From Comamonadaceae bacterium ALPHA2B (GTDB lineage Bacteria; Pseudomonadota; Gammaproteobacteria; Burkholderiales; Burkholderiaceae_C), in contig SCOE01000020.1 of assembly GCA_005503065.1 (NCBI GenBank), forward strand, positions 1 to 64,000: a stretch of DNA of 64,000 nucleotides, read 5' to 3'. Below are positions 28,818 through 38,168 of this stretch, one piece after another. Under the pieces are notes generated by a model. The model was not told the DNA's origin and searched no databases. It saw nothing but the letters and a program-made list of their open reading frames with translations. The translations under genes were made by a program, and so were the position numbers. Positions within the stretch are counted from its first letter, which is position 1; the number at the start of each line of letters is the position of its first letter.

Positions 28818-31763
28818 ATGAAACGGATGCTGATCAACGCCACGCAGGCCGAAGAGCGCCGCCTGGCCATCGTCGACGGGCAGAAGCTCCTCGACTACGA
28901 AATCGAAATCGAAGGGCGCGAACAGCGCAAGGGCAACATCTACAAGGCCGTCGTGACGCGCGTCGAGCCGTCGCTCGAGGCCTGCTTCGTCGACTACGGT
29001 GAGGACCGCCACGGCTTCCTGCCGTTCAAGGAAATCTCCAAGCAGTATTTCGCCGAAGGCGTGTCGGCCAGCTCGGCCCGCATCCAGGACGCGATCAAGG
29101 AAGGCCAGGAGATCGTCGTCCAGGTCGAGAAGGAAGAGCGCGGCAACAAGGGCGCCGCCCTCACCACCTTCATCAGCCTGGCCGGCCGCTACGTGGTGCT
29201 GATGCCCAACAACCCACGCGGCGGCGGCGTGAGCCGGCGCATCGAGGGCGAGGACCGCGCCGAGCTCAAGGAGGCGATGGACCAGCTCGAGTACCCCAAG
29301 GGCATGAGCATCATCGCGCGCACCGCCGGCATCGGCCGCTCGGCGCCCGAGCTGCAGTGGGACCTGAACTACCTGCTCAAGCTGTGGACCGCCATCGACG
29401 GCGCAGCCAAGGGCGGCAAGGGTGCCTTCCTGATCTACCAGGAGTCGTCGCTGGTCATCCGCGCCATCCGTGATTACTTCAATCACGACATCGGCGACAT
29501 CCTCATCGACACCGACGACATCTACGAACAGGCGCAGCAGTTCATGGCGCACGTCATGCCCGAGCATGCTGCCCGCGTGAAGCGCTACCGCGACGATGCG
29601 GCCCTCTTCAGCCGCTTCCAGATCGAGCACCAGATCGAGTCGGCCTACGCACGCACCGTGCAGCTGCCCTCGGGCGGCGCCATCGTGATCGACCACACCG
29701 AGGCGCTGGTCTCGGTCGACGTGAACTCGGCCCGCGCCATCAAGGGAGGCGACATCGAGGAGACCGCGACCCGCACCAACCTCGAAGCCGCCGACGAAGT
29801 GGCCCGCCAGATGCGCCTGCGCGACCTGGGCGGCCTGATCGTCATCGACTTCATCGACATGGACGAGTCGAAGAACCGCCGCGAGGTCGAAAGCCGCCTG
29901 CGCGACGCGCTCCGGCAAGACCGCGCCCGCGTGCAGTTCGGCTCGATCAGCAAGTTCGGCCTCATGGAGATGAGCCGCCAGCGTCTGAAGCCGGCGTTGA
30001 GCGAAGGCTCGTCCATCCCCTGCCCCCGCTGCGGCGGCTCGGGCCACATCCGCGACACCGAATCGAGCGCCCTGCAGATCCTGCGGATCATTCAGGAAGA
30101 GTCCATGAAGGACAACACCGCCGCGGTGCACGTGCAAGTGCCGGTGGAGGTGGCCTCCTTCCTGCTGAACGAAAAGCGCACCGAGATCACCAAGATCGAG
30201 CTGAAGCAGCGCGTGAACGTGCTGATGGTGCCCAACAAGACGCTGGAGACGCCGAACTACAAGCTCGAGCGCCTCAAGCACGACGATCCGCGTCTGGACC
30301 ACCTTCGCGCCAGCTACACCATGGCCGAGGAAGTCGAGGACCCGACCCACGTCACGCGACGCTCGCAGGAACCGACCAACAAACAGACCCCGGTCATCAA
30401 GGGCGTGCTGCCCGATGCGCCGGCACCCGTGGTGGCGCCCAAGGAAGTGGCGGCGCCTGCGCCCGCGCAGGCCCCCGTGGCCGCGCCGGCCCCGGCCGCA
30501 CCGCGCGCACCGGCCGAACGCGGCTTCTTCGCCTGGCTCAAGAGCTTCTTCGGCGGTGGCACCCAGGACGTGCCCGCATCCGCACCGGCCGCCGCGCCGG
30601 CAGTGCCTGCCGCCGACGAGGTCAAGCCGGCGCGCCGCGAGGGCGGCCGTGGCGACCAGCGCCGCGGCGGTCGCGGCGAAGGCCGGGGCCGTGATGGCGA
30701 GGGCCGTGCCGGGCGTGACGGCGAACGCCGCGGAGGCCGCGGCAACGGCGAGCGCCGTGAGGGCGGTGGCAGCGACATGCGCCGCGAAGGTGGCCGCGCC
30801 GAAGGCAGTCGCGAGCTGCGCGATGCACGTCCGCCACGCGACGGCGACCGCCGCGGCACGAGCCGAGGCGAGCGTCGCGAGTCGATCGAGGCCCGCGACC
30901 AGGAAAACGGCGACAAGGTTTCGCCGACCCAGGGCATTGCTGCGGCGCCAGCCGACGAACAGCGTGAGGCCGGCGCCGAGCGCGCGCCGCGCGGCCGCCA
31001 GAGCGAGCGCCGCGACCGCGGTGACGCGCGCCGCGACGAAGGCACGACCCGGGAATCCCGTACCGCCACCTCCGACGTGGCCGGAGCCGGCGAAGAGCAG
31101 CCGCCGCGCGAGGGCCGCCGCGAGCGCCGAGGCCCCCGCCCGGCCGAAGTGGCCGAGCGCAGCAGCGACCTTGTCGACGTCGCCGACGCCTCCGCAGGCA
31201 ACGGTGCCGCGCCAGAAGCCCTGCAGGGCGAAGGTGATGCCCCCCGGCGCGAAGGGGACGAACGACGCGGACGCTCCCGTGACCGATACGGCAGGGACCG
31301 CCGCGAACGTGGCTCGCGCGAAGGCCGCGAGGGCGAACGCGAAATCGGCGTCAGCCCCGCGGGCATTCCGAATGCCGCCGAGGCAGAAGTGGCGGTGGAA
31401 GCACCGGCAGCGGCCACCGGCACGCCGGATGCCGCGGCAGTGTCCGCGCCCGCCACGGCGACAACGCCTTCAGGCCGGCTGTCGCTGCCCAAGGTCGCAG
31501 CGTTCGACCTCCCCACGGAAGAGCTGGCCCGGATCGCCGAGAACGCCGGCCTGCAATGGGTCAATTCGGATGCCGCACGTGTCGCAGCAGTGCGTGCCGC
31601 CATCGAGGCCGAACCCCGTCCCGTCCATGTGCCGCGCGAACGCCCGGCCGTGGTCGTGCTGGACGATGGCCCGTTGGTCTTGGTGGAAACGCGCAAGGAC
31701 CTGGCCACCCTGACCCTGCCCTTCGAAACCCAATCGGCAGCAACGGGCACGCCAGCGCACTGA
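28818..31763 (+). CDS. rne: Ribonuclease E
   Basis: Endoribonuclease and degradosome scaffold for mRNA decay and rRNA/tRNA processing. 981 residues. The S1 domain is at about 36-120, the 5' sensor and RNase H-like parts follow, and the catalytic aspartates are in [15 protein letters not shown] and [17 protein letters not shown]. The Zn-link CPRCGGSG is near residue 403. After about residue 500 the protein becomes disordered: a segment with [12 protein letters not shown] (possible membrane-targeting amphipathic helix), then a long Arg/Gly/Glu-rich region (about 600-845) of the RNA- and partner-binding type, and a short conserved tail. ATG with SD AAAGGA. The 3' end is followed by a strong terminator. 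Confidence 0.96.
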   Translation: MKRMLINATQAEERRLAIVDGQKLLDYEIEIEGREQRKGNIYKAVVTRVEPSLEACFVDYGEDRHGFLPFKEISKQYFAEGVSASSARIQDAIKEGQEIVVQVEKEERGNKGAALTTFISLAGRYVVLMPNNPRGGGVSRRIEGEDRAELKEAMDQLEYPKGMSIIARTAGIGRSAPELQWDLNYLLKLWTAIDGAAKGGKGAFLIYQESSLVIRAIRDYFNHDIGDILIDTDDIYEQAQQFMAHVMPEHAARVKRYRDDAALFSRFQIEHQIESAYARTVQLPSGGAIVIDHTEALVSVDVNSARAIKGGDIEETATRTNLEAADEVARQMRLRDLGGLIVIDFIDMDESKNRREVESRLRDALRQDRARVQFGSISKFGLMEMSRQRLKPALSEGSSIPCPRCGGSGHIRDTESSALQILRIIQEESMKDNTAAVHVQVPVEVASFLLNEKRTEITKIELKQRVNVLMVPNKTLETPNYKLERLKHDDPRLDHLRASYTMAEEVEDPTHVTRRSQEPTNKQTPVIKGVLPDAPAPVVAPKEVAAPAPAQAPVAAPAPAAPRAPAERGFFAWLKSFFGGGTQDVPASAPAAAPAVPAADEVKPARREGGRGDQRRGGRGEGRGRDGEGRAGRDGERRGGRGNGERREGGGSDMRREGGRAEGSRELRDARPPRDGDRRGTSRGERRESIEARDQENGDKVSPTQGIAAAPADEQREAGAERAPRGRQSERRDRGDARRDEGTTRESRTATSDVAGAGEEQPPREGRRERRGPRPAEVAERSSDLVDVADASAGNGAAPEALQGEGDAPRREGDERRGRSRDRYGRDRRERGSREGREGEREIGVSPAGIPNAAEAEVAVEAPAAATGTPDAAAVSAPATATTPSGRLSLPKVAAFDLPTEELARIAENAGLQWVNSDAARVAAVRAAIEAEPRPVHVPRERPAVVVLDDGPLVLVETRKDLATLTLPFETQSAATGTPAH

Positions 31764-31803
31764 CCTCACGCCGCGCGGCGTCTCAACCCGCCCGGACCAC
31801 ATC

Positions 31804-31842
31804 GAAAACGCCCGCTCCGGTGCACCCGGGGCGGGCGTTTTC
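31804..31842 (+). terminator. Intrinsic terminator of rne
   Basis: GAAAACGCCCGCTCCGG pairs with CCGGGGCGGGCGTTTTC around a 5-nt loop, about 40 nt after the rne stop. The flanking A and T runs make it work in both directions. Confidence 0.92.
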
Positions 31843-32209
31843 CATTTGTTTCGCTGCTCTCCGATGTGTCCGCGCGGACCGATCTTGTTACAGATCAAGA
31901 GTTGAGCGCCAGGACAGTGAACTAGGACACAAAAAAAGAGTACTTAAGTTAGAAATTTAGATACTTGTTAGCCGAAAGGACTACAATTTGAATCACCTTG
32001 CTGCAACGCAACAACCGAAGATCGGAGCTGCGCGAGGTCGGGGGTAAGAGAGCAGGTTACATATTTTGTCGCAAACGGCATACGACTAATGCTGACACGA
32101 CAAGCCGGATCGCCTGTGATTGAATGGCGGCCAATTAGTAGAAAAGAGTTACTTATGGGTGTCTCCCGCTGCCGTGGCAGTCAGACGCCCCCTCTCGAAG
32201 GAAATGGTG
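31843..32209 (+). promoter_or_regulatory. Upstream regulatory region of the EPS operon
   Basis: About 365 nt without a gene and clearly more AT-rich than its surroundings. It contains TTGTTACAG (about 31887), GAACTAGGACAC followed by an A run and AGTACTTAAG (about 31919-31949), and GGTTACA at 32055-32061. Related strings lie upstream of wza at the other end of the cluster. No sigma-70 promoter could be placed with confidence; some -10-like hexamers occur (TACAAT at 31982) without a matching -35 at the right distance. Confidence 0.5.
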
Positions 32210-32932
32210 ATGTTCCGTTCTGACTCGACCGCGCAAGGGCCCGTCGCACGCCACATGCCACCCGGAGGCGGTGGCGCTGCGGCCGCGCCGAATCTCCTGG
32301 TGACCCGGAAGATGCACTGGGCGGAACGCGCCGCCAAGCGGCTGATGGACATCGTGGGAGCCCTCGTGTTCTTCGCGCTCCTGGGCCCGTTGTACCTGTT
32401 GGTGGCCCTCTGCGTGCGCATCAGCATGGGCGCTCCCATCCACTACTGGCAGAGCCGGCTGGGCCAGAACGGCGAGCGCTTCAAGTTCTACAAATTCCGC
32501 TCCATGGTCCACGACTCCGATGCCGTGCTGGAGGACTTCCTGAGCAAGAACGACATGGCGCGGACCGAATGGGACACTTTCCAGAAGCTGGAGAAGGATC
32601 CCCGCATCACGCCCCTGGGCCACCTGATCCGCCGCGCGAGCCTGGATGAACTGCCTCAGTTCTGGAACGTGCTCAAGGGCGACATGAGCCTCGTCGGCCC
32701 GCGCCCCTGCATGGAACGCCAGCGAAGCCTGTACGGCAAGCAATGGTCGCACTACTGCACCATGCGTCCGGGCATCACAGGGCTGTGGCAAGTGAGCGGC
32801 CGCAATCGCCTGCCCTACGCCAAGCGCGTCGAACTTGACGCCTACTACGTCGACAACTGGTCGCTCTGGCTCGACATCAAGATTCTCTTTCGCACATTTC
32901 GTGCGGTGTTCATGGCCGAGGGCTCGCGCTAG
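32210..32932 (+). CDS. Priming sugar-phosphate transferase (undecaprenyl-phosphate phosphoglycosyltransferase)
   Basis: Transfers a sugar-1-phosphate to undecaprenyl phosphate, the first step of EPS repeat-unit assembly at the inner membrane. 240 residues: one N-terminal hydrophobic helix (LMDIVGALVFFALLGPLYLL), then SRLGQNGERFKFYKFRSMV, RRASLDELPQFWNVLKGDM, SLVGPRP and PGITGLWQVSGRN. This is the short monotopic type without the five-helix N-terminal domain of WbaP/WcaJ. The start chosen (ATG, 32210) has AAGGA 7 nt upstream; an ATG six bases earlier and a TTG at 32120 are in frame. The specific sugar cannot be read from sequence. Confidence 0.92.
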   Translation: MFRSDSTAQGPVARHMPPGGGGAAAAPNLLVTRKMHWAERAAKRLMDIVGALVFFALLGPLYLLVALCVRISMGAPIHYWQSRLGQNGERFKFYKFRSMVHDSDAVLEDFLSKNDMARTEWDTFQKLEKDPRITPLGHLIRRASLDELPQFWNVLKGDMSLVGPRPCMERQRSLYGKQWSHYCTMRPGITGLWQVSGRNRLPYAKRVELDAYYVDNWSLWLDIKILFRTFRAVFMAEGSR

Positions 32933-33007
32933 GCGCGTTGCTCCGCGCAGGCAGCTGCGAGCTTGCCTGCGCGAATCCGATCCGCTTCGCCCGACTCTGA
33001 CGATCCC

Positions 33008-34348
33008 ATGGAAAACTCCGTCCAAGGCACTGTCGCGCTCGAGCAGGACCTGGTGGCCTCGCAACAGCCACGGCGCGAGGACAAATCCCGCATGAGCGCT
33101 TACTGGCAAGGACGCTTCAAGAGCGTTGCGGGATTCCTGAGCGGTGCGCTTGCCGCCCAGGGCCTTTCCGCCATCACCGGCTTGCTGCTGACGCGATGGC
33201 TGAGCGTCACCGACTATGCGATCTACACGGTTCTTGCGATATTGACCGGTGCGATGACAGTGCTGACCATGGGTGGCGTCAACATCGCGTTCTCGACCAT
33301 CGTCGGCCGGGTCTGGCCCGATCGGCAACGCGCGGCTGAAGTGCTTGTAGCCTGTCGGCGCGAGCGGCACCTGATCTCTGCCGTGGTGCTGCCCTTTTTT
33401 CTCGCGATTGCCAGTTGGCTCCTGCTGAAGGCGGGCGCGCCGGTCTGGCTGGTGGTCGCCTTGCTGACCCTGCTGATGATCCAGTGGTTCGTGGAGCTGA
33501 AGTCCCACATCACGGATCAGATTCTTCTGTTCGCCCAGCGGGCCGCACGCCTGCAGTCCCTCGAAGCCGCGCTCGGCGCGGCCCGGCTCGCGGCGGTGGC
33601 CCTGCTCCATGTCCTGAATGGCGTGTCGATCCTTCTGGTGACGGCCGTGGCCGTCGTCGGTGCCGCACTGAGGGTTCCTTTCGTGCAGAAGTGGGCCAAG
33701 CAGGAAGTTCCTGTGGATTCCGCCAAGGCGGTGGAGCCGGACCGCAAGGAGATTCGATCGTTGACCGTGCGGCAACTGCCGGTCGAGTTGTACTACTGCA
33801 TCCAGTCGCAGGTCCCGCTGTTCCTGCTGGCAGCGATGAGCGCGCCGGCGGAGACGGCTTCGTTCGGGGCGCTGGGACGCCTCGCGCAGCTGTTCGTGCC
33901 CGTGTCGATGCTCGTGTCCGCCTTCGCCATTCCCCGTTTCAGCCAGACGAAGAGCCGCGTGCTGCCCGCCTTCATGGCATGGTCGCTTCTGGGGCTGGTG
34001 CCAGGCCTGGTGCTGGTCGCTACGGCAGCGCTGGTGCCCTCGCTGTTGCTCCTGCTTGTCGGCCCGAACTATGCCCACCTGCAGCACGAGGTGCTGATTG
34101 CCAGCATCTACAGCGCGACCGTGATTCTCTCGATGACGATGTGGAGGCTTGCTGCCAACCGCGGATGGAACCGCTGGACCCTGCTCCAGATTCCGGTGTT
34201 CGGCCTGTGGTGTGCGTTGTGCCCCGGCTTCCTGGATCTGAGCACACTGCAAGGCGTGCTGATGTTCCAGTTCGGCTTTCCCCTGGCCATGATCAGCGCG
34301 ACCCTGGCCGACTTGGCGCGCGCCCATGTGAGGGGTGATCTCAAGTGA
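33008..34348 (+). CDS. Polysaccharide flippase (Wzx-like)
   Basis: 446 residues with about 12 predicted membrane helices (e.g. FLSGALAAQGLSAITGLLL, LPFFLAIASWLLLKA, LLGLVPGLVLVATAALVPSL). The N-terminal LLLTRWLSVTDYAIYTVLA pattern is that of the MOP/PST oligosaccharide exporter superfamily. Expected to flip the lipid-linked repeat unit to the periplasmic face. The ATG at 33008 has no clear ribosome-binding site; the internal ATG of MSAYWQG with GAGGA 10 nt upstream is an alternative that does not affect the membrane core. Assignment as Wzx rests on topology and cluster position. Confidence 0.82.
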   Translation: MENSVQGTVALEQDLVASQQPRREDKSRMSAYWQGRFKSVAGFLSGALAAQGLSAITGLLLTRWLSVTDYAIYTVLAILTGAMTVLTMGGVNIAFSTIVGRVWPDRQRAAEVLVACRRERHLISAVVLPFFLAIASWLLLKAGAPVWLVVALLTLLMIQWFVELKSHITDQILLFAQRAARLQSLEAALGAARLAAVALLHVLNGVSILLVTAVAVVGAALRVPFVQKWAKQEVPVDSAKAVEPDRKEIRSLTVRQLPVELYYCIQSQVPLFLLAAMSAPAETASFGALGRLAQLFVPVSMLVSAFAIPRFSQTKSRVLPAFMAWSLLGLVPGLVLVATAALVPSLLLLLVGPNYAHLQHEVLIASIYSATVILSMTMWRLAANRGWNRWTLLQIPVFGLWCALCPGFLDLSTLQGVLMFQFGFPLAMISATLADLARAHVRGDLK

Positions 34349-34428
34349 TCGAAGCCTCGATCGCAGCGCCCGGCCGTCCGGGCCGCCACGGCAACCCGGC
34401 TTCGCGTCTCGAGGAGTCGGCGGGCCCG

Positions 34429-35484
34429 ATGAACATCCTCCTCACGAGCCACGCCTTCCTGCCCCAGCTCGGCGGCATCGAATTCGTGTCCGCCACGCTG
34501 GCCCGCGAGTTCGCCGCTGCAGGCCACCATGTCCGCGTCATCACCCATACCCCGGCCGATGGAAAAGACGCGCTTCCTTACGAGGTATTCCGCCGTCCGA
34601 GCGCACGTCAGATGGCTCGCCTGCTGCAGTGGTGCGACGTCCACCTGCAGTCCAACATCTCCCTGCGCTATCTCTGGCTGGCGCTGCTGATGCGAACGCC
34701 GTCGCTGGTGACCTATCACACCTGGCTCCAGAGGCCGGATGGCAAGCTGGCCTGGCAAGACCGCGTGAAGCGGCTCGCGACCCGGTGGGTCACGCGGAAT
34801 CTGGCAGTCAGCGATGCCGTGGCAGCGAGCCTTCCCGGCCGGGTCGGCGTGATCCGCAACCCGTACGACGACCAGACCTTCAAGCCGCAACAGCACAGGG
34901 CGCCGTCTGCGGACCTGGTGTTCCTGGGAAGGCTGGTCAACGACAAGGGCGCCGACATGCTGATCGATGCGCTGGCCGTTCTCCGCTCCCGAGGCGTCAA
35001 TGCGACCCTGTCGATCGTGGGGTCGGGTCCCGAAGAGGCGTCGTTGCGCGACCAGGCCAAGCGCCTCGGCCTTGCGGAGTCGATCGCATTCCTCGGCAAG
35101 CGATCGGGGCCCGCCCTCGCCCGCACCTTGGCTGCCCACCGGGTGCTGGTGGTGCCCTCGCGATGGCAGGAGCCCTTCGGTGTCGTGGTTCTCGAAGGTC
35201 TGGCGTGTGGCCTGCGGGTGGTCGCCAGCGGCGTCGGAGGCCTGCCCGAAGCGGTAGGCACCTGTGGGCAGTTGTTCAGGCCCGGCCGTATCGAATCGCT
35301 CGCGGATATGCTCGAAAAAGAACTGCAAAGAGGCACGGGTCCGTCGGCGGAAGCCCTGGACCCCTCGGTAGAGGCCCATCTGAAACCCTATCGCGCCCGT
35401 TCCGTGGCGGCCGAGTACCTGGCGCACCTGGACGCCATCCGAAAGCGGCGCAACCCGATGACGCCTGCAGCGAAACGACCATGA
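34429..35484 (+). CDS. Glycosyltransferase, GT4 family
   Basis: Adds a sugar to the lipid-linked EPS repeat unit, using a nucleotide sugar in the cytoplasm. GT-B fold: N-terminal MNILLTSHAFLPQLGGIEFV, the C-terminal nucleotide-binding domain with LVFLGRLVNDKGADMLIDAL, and the EX7E region PSRWQEPFGVVVLEGLACG. 351 residues from the ATG at 34429. A GTG at 34345, overlapping the flippase stop (GTGA), is in frame and would add 28 residues; the Shine-Dalgarno evidence is poor for both. Donor and linkage are not predictable. Confidence 0.88.
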   Translation: MNILLTSHAFLPQLGGIEFVSATLAREFAAAGHHVRVITHTPADGKDALPYEVFRRPSARQMARLLQWCDVHLQSNISLRYLWLALLMRTPSLVTYHTWLQRPDGKLAWQDRVKRLATRWVTRNLAVSDAVAASLPGRVGVIRNPYDDQTFKPQQHRAPSADLVFLGRLVNDKGADMLIDALAVLRSRGVNATLSIVGSGPEEASLRDQAKRLGLAESIAFLGKRSGPALARTLAAHRVLVVPSRWQEPFGVVVLEGLACGLRVVASGVGGLPEAVGTCGQLFRPGRIESLADMLEKELQRGTGPSAEALDPSVEAHLKPYRARSVAAEYLAHLDAIRKRRNPMTPAAKRP

Positions 35485-35551
35485 CATTTGACGACTCCAT
35501 CGCGCCCCAAGGCGAACATCTGCATTTCTGCCCGAACAGGGAGAGCTCCCC

Positions 35552-36745
35552 ATGACGCCCCCGGGTTCGGTTTTCGTGAGCCAGTTCGGCCTGCAGCACG
35601 CACAACAGCTTGCGCTGGCCCTGCATGAAGGAGGAATGCTCAAGGCATTCTGGTCCGGCGTTCCCGTCTGTACCGACGAGAGCGAGATCTCGCCCTGGCT
35701 TCCTCGCTACTACAGGGAGCGGGTGCGGCGCGTGCCCATCCCCCGGGAGCTGCGCCACCATCCATCACGCTTCCAGATCCTGTGGCGGGTTGGCAAGTCG
35801 CTGCCACTGCCCTACCAGAAGGGCGACTTCTTCTTTCGCATGCAGCATGCATACGACCGATGGATCGCTCGTCATATCCGCGCGATCCGGCCCAAGGTCG
35901 TCGTGGCGTACGAGAGCGCAGCCTTGGAAACCTTCCGCGCCGCGAAGGCCATCGGAGCGACCTGCGTCCTCGACGCCCCCTCGCTGCACCACGTTGCCGG
36001 CGAGCAGCTGATGGAGATCCCGCGTACCCCGTTCACACCAGAGATCTATCGCCAGAGGGATGAGGAGGTCGAACTTGCCGACCTCATCCTGACCTGTTCG
36101 CCGCTGGCCGCCGACAGCTACACCGACAACGGCGTGCCGCCCAGGAAGGTCTTCCCGCTGCTGCTCGGGGCGGATCTGCCCACCGATCGCCCGCCTCCCT
36201 TCACCGCCCACGAGAAGCCGCGCTTCGTGTTCGCCGGCGTGATGAGCTACCGCAAGTCCGTGGACCTCATCATCGACACCTTCCGTCGCCTGCACGAAGA
36301 GCAGATCCCGTACGAACTGCATTTCGTCGGCGGCGTGGCGCAGACGGAACTGCTCGAGCAGGTGATGGCCTTGCCCGGCACCACCTACCAGCCCAGTGTG
36401 CCGCAGGCGCAGCTGTACCCGGTGCTGGCGGCGGCGGACTGCCTGCTGTTGCCTTCGCGCTTCGATTCCTTCGGCATGGTCGTCGCGGAATCGATGGCCA
36501 ATGGAACGCCGGCACTCGTGTCGACCCAGACCGGAGCCAAGGCGATCATCGAGCAGCACCCTGGCAGCGGCTGGGTGGTGGAACCCACAGCAGAAGCCCT
36601 GTATGCGCAGGTGCGTGCGCTCGCCCTGTCGGTGCCGGAAATGCGCGCGGCCCGACCGGTGGCGCTGCGTGCAGCCAGAGACTTCACCTGGCAAAGTTAC
36701 CGCGAGCGGGTGCGCGATGTGTTCACCGAACGGGTATTGACATGA
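35552..36745 (+). CDS. Glycosyltransferase family protein (GT-B, GT4-like)
   Basis: 397 residues. The C-terminal domain has KPRFVFAGVMSYRKSVDLII, YELHFVGGVAQTELLE and the EX7E-type LPSRFDSFGMVVAESMANG. The N-terminal domain (SVFVSQFGLQHAQQLALALH, IRPKVVVAYESAALETFRAA) is more divergent, suggesting a different acceptor from the preceding enzyme. ATG at 35552 after a 67-nt gap; the stop overlaps the next gene (ATGA), tying it to the polymerase. Confidence 0.85.
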   Translation: MTPPGSVFVSQFGLQHAQQLALALHEGGMLKAFWSGVPVCTDESEISPWLPRYYRERVRRVPIPRELRHHPSRFQILWRVGKSLPLPYQKGDFFFRMQHAYDRWIARHIRAIRPKVVVAYESAALETFRAAKAIGATCVLDAPSLHHVAGEQLMEIPRTPFTPEIYRQRDEEVELADLILTCSPLAADSYTDNGVPPRKVFPLLLGADLPTDRPPPFTAHEKPRFVFAGVMSYRKSVDLIIDTFRRLHEEQIPYELHFVGGVAQTELLEQVMALPGTTYQPSVPQAQLYPVLAAADCLLLPSRFDSFGMVVAESMANGTPALVSTQTGAKAIIEQHPGSGWVVEPTAEALYAQVRALALSVPEMRAARPVALRAARDFTWQSYRERVRDVFTERVLT

Positions 36746-38148
36746 ATCCAATGGTCCATTCCGCCGGCTCGCTTCCTGCATCCGCCGGGGCCGAAGGTGT
36801 GGTTCGGCGCATGAGCCGGGCAGGCAAGTTGTTCATTGCCGTGCTCCTGGTCGTGGTCCTGGAAGGCGCGCTGCGGAAATGGGTGTCCGGCTCGCTGACG
36901 TTGCCGTTGGTTCTGCTGCGGGATCTGCTGGCGATCTACACCGTCTGGTATGCGCTTCGCACCGGTGCACTGAACTTCCGCCGCCTGCCCGCACAGCTGC
37001 TGCTGGTGTGGAGCGGAATACTGATCCTATGGGGATTCGTGCAGCTCATCATCAACCAGTTCTCCCCGGCCATCCTGGTGATCGGGCTGCGCTTCTGGCT
37101 GCTGTACTTCTGGTTCGGCTATGCGGCTGCAGTTTCGATGACGCTCGAAGACTATCGCCGCAGCCTGTGGGTCATGCTGGCGCTGCTGATCCTGATGATG
37201 CCGCTGGTGGTCCTCCAGCAGAGTTCGCCGCCGTTTGCGTTCATCAACACCCAGATCGACACCGACGTGCGAGACATCTTCGTGGTGGTGACCGGCGTCG
37301 TGCGGCCGACCGGCACCTTCAGCTTCACGCTCGGGTTCACGACTTTCCTGGCGATGGCGGTGTCCGCGATCTTCTGCTATCGACTGCTGTCCAGGCGCGC
37401 CGGACGCGCTCGGCTGGTGTTCGTCCTGGCATTCATCGCGCTGCTCGTCGGCACGATCCTGAGCGGTTCGCGCGCCGCCGTGCTGTTCTATCTCGGGCTC
37501 CTGGGCGTGGCCCTGCTGGGGTCCCTCTGGTTCTCTCGCGGCGTGGGCAAGGTCTACGCCGCCATGGGCGTGGTCGTCACCGTGGCGGTGATGGTGGGGG
37601 CGGCCGTGCTTTTCAGCGACGCATTGGTCGCCACGCAGGAGCGCTTCGAGAACGCGTCCCAGACCGAAGACCTCGGCGATCGCATCGTCGCCATGCTGAT
37701 CGGCGAGCCCGAGACCTACAACCAGATCACCTGGCTCGGTGCCGGCTTGGGCAAGGGGTCCAACCTCGCGAGCTACTTCGAATCGGGCGAGCGCAGCTTC
37801 ATGCTGGCCGAGACCGAATCGGCGCGCATCCTGCTGGAGGGTGGCGCGATCGGGGTGCTGTTCATCCTGCTGAAGCTGGCGGTGATCGTGGTCGGCATGT
37901 GGGCGGCCTGGCGGGCGGCGCTGCGCATCCGTTCTTCTGCGCCGTTGCTGGTGTGGCTGACGCTGGCGGTCGCACTGACGACGTGGTCCACCATCGGCCA
38001 GTTGACCGTCAACGCCGCCACCGGCCTGCTGCTTGCCCAGGCACTGCTGGCGCTTCGCTATCTGCCACTCGCGCAGCCGGCCAGGAGCCAGCCTCGTCCA
38101 GCAGTCGCGCCCGCCGCAACGGGCTGGGCCCTGGAGCGCGCCACTTGA
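36742..38148 (+). CDS. EPS repeat-unit polymerase (Wzy/O-antigen ligase superfamily)
   Basis: 468 residues, about 11 membrane helices and a large periplasmic loop between about residues 295 and 365. RFWLLYFWFGYAAAVSM, VRPTGTFSFTLGFTTFLAM and LSGSRAAVLFYLGLLGVALL fit the Wzy_C/ligase superfamily, including the usual SGSRA motif after a helix. The C-terminal AETESARILLEGGAIGVLFI is the conserved segment near the last helices. Polymerase rather than ligase is inferred from the neighbours (priming enzyme, flippase, Wza-Wzc). Confidence 0.82.
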   Translation: MNPMVHSAGSLPASAGAEGVVRRMSRAGKLFIAVLLVVVLEGALRKWVSGSLTLPLVLLRDLLAIYTVWYALRTGALNFRRLPAQLLLVWSGILILWGFVQLIINQFSPAILVIGLRFWLLYFWFGYAAAVSMTLEDYRRSLWVMLALLILMMPLVVLQQSSPPFAFINTQIDTDVRDIFVVVTGVVRPTGTFSFTLGFTTFLAMAVSAIFCYRLLSRRAGRARLVFVLAFIALLVGTILSGSRAAVLFYLGLLGVALLGSLWFSRGVGKVYAAMGVVVTVAVMVGAAVLFSDALVATQERFENASQTEDLGDRIVAMLIGEPETYNQITWLGAGLGKGSNLASYFESGERSFMLAETESARILLEGGAIGVLFILLKLAVIVVGMWAAWRAALRIRSSAPLLVWLTLAVALTTWSTIGQLTVNAATGLLLAQALLALRYLPLAQPARSQPRPAVAPAATGWALERAT

Positions 38149-38168
38149 GCCCTTCGCACCCTCTTCCC

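Noticed and set aside
28239-30350. Antisense frame of about 700 codons over rne
   Set aside because: Composition is typical of the complement of a high-GC gene; RNase E is certain on the other strand.
30620-31340. Possible tandem DNA repeat in the Arg-rich part of rne
   Set aside because: The CGCCGNGAGGGC-like units follow from the Arg/Glu/Gly codon bias of a disordered region; no regular period is present.
31960-31990. TTGTTA with TACAAT as a sigma-70 promoter for the EPS operon
   Set aside because: The spacer is only 11 nt, far from the 16-18 nt needed.
32153-34327. Antisense frame of over 700 codons across the priming enzyme and flippase
   Set aside because: Gln/His/Arg-rich shadow without motifs; the sense genes have clear family signatures.
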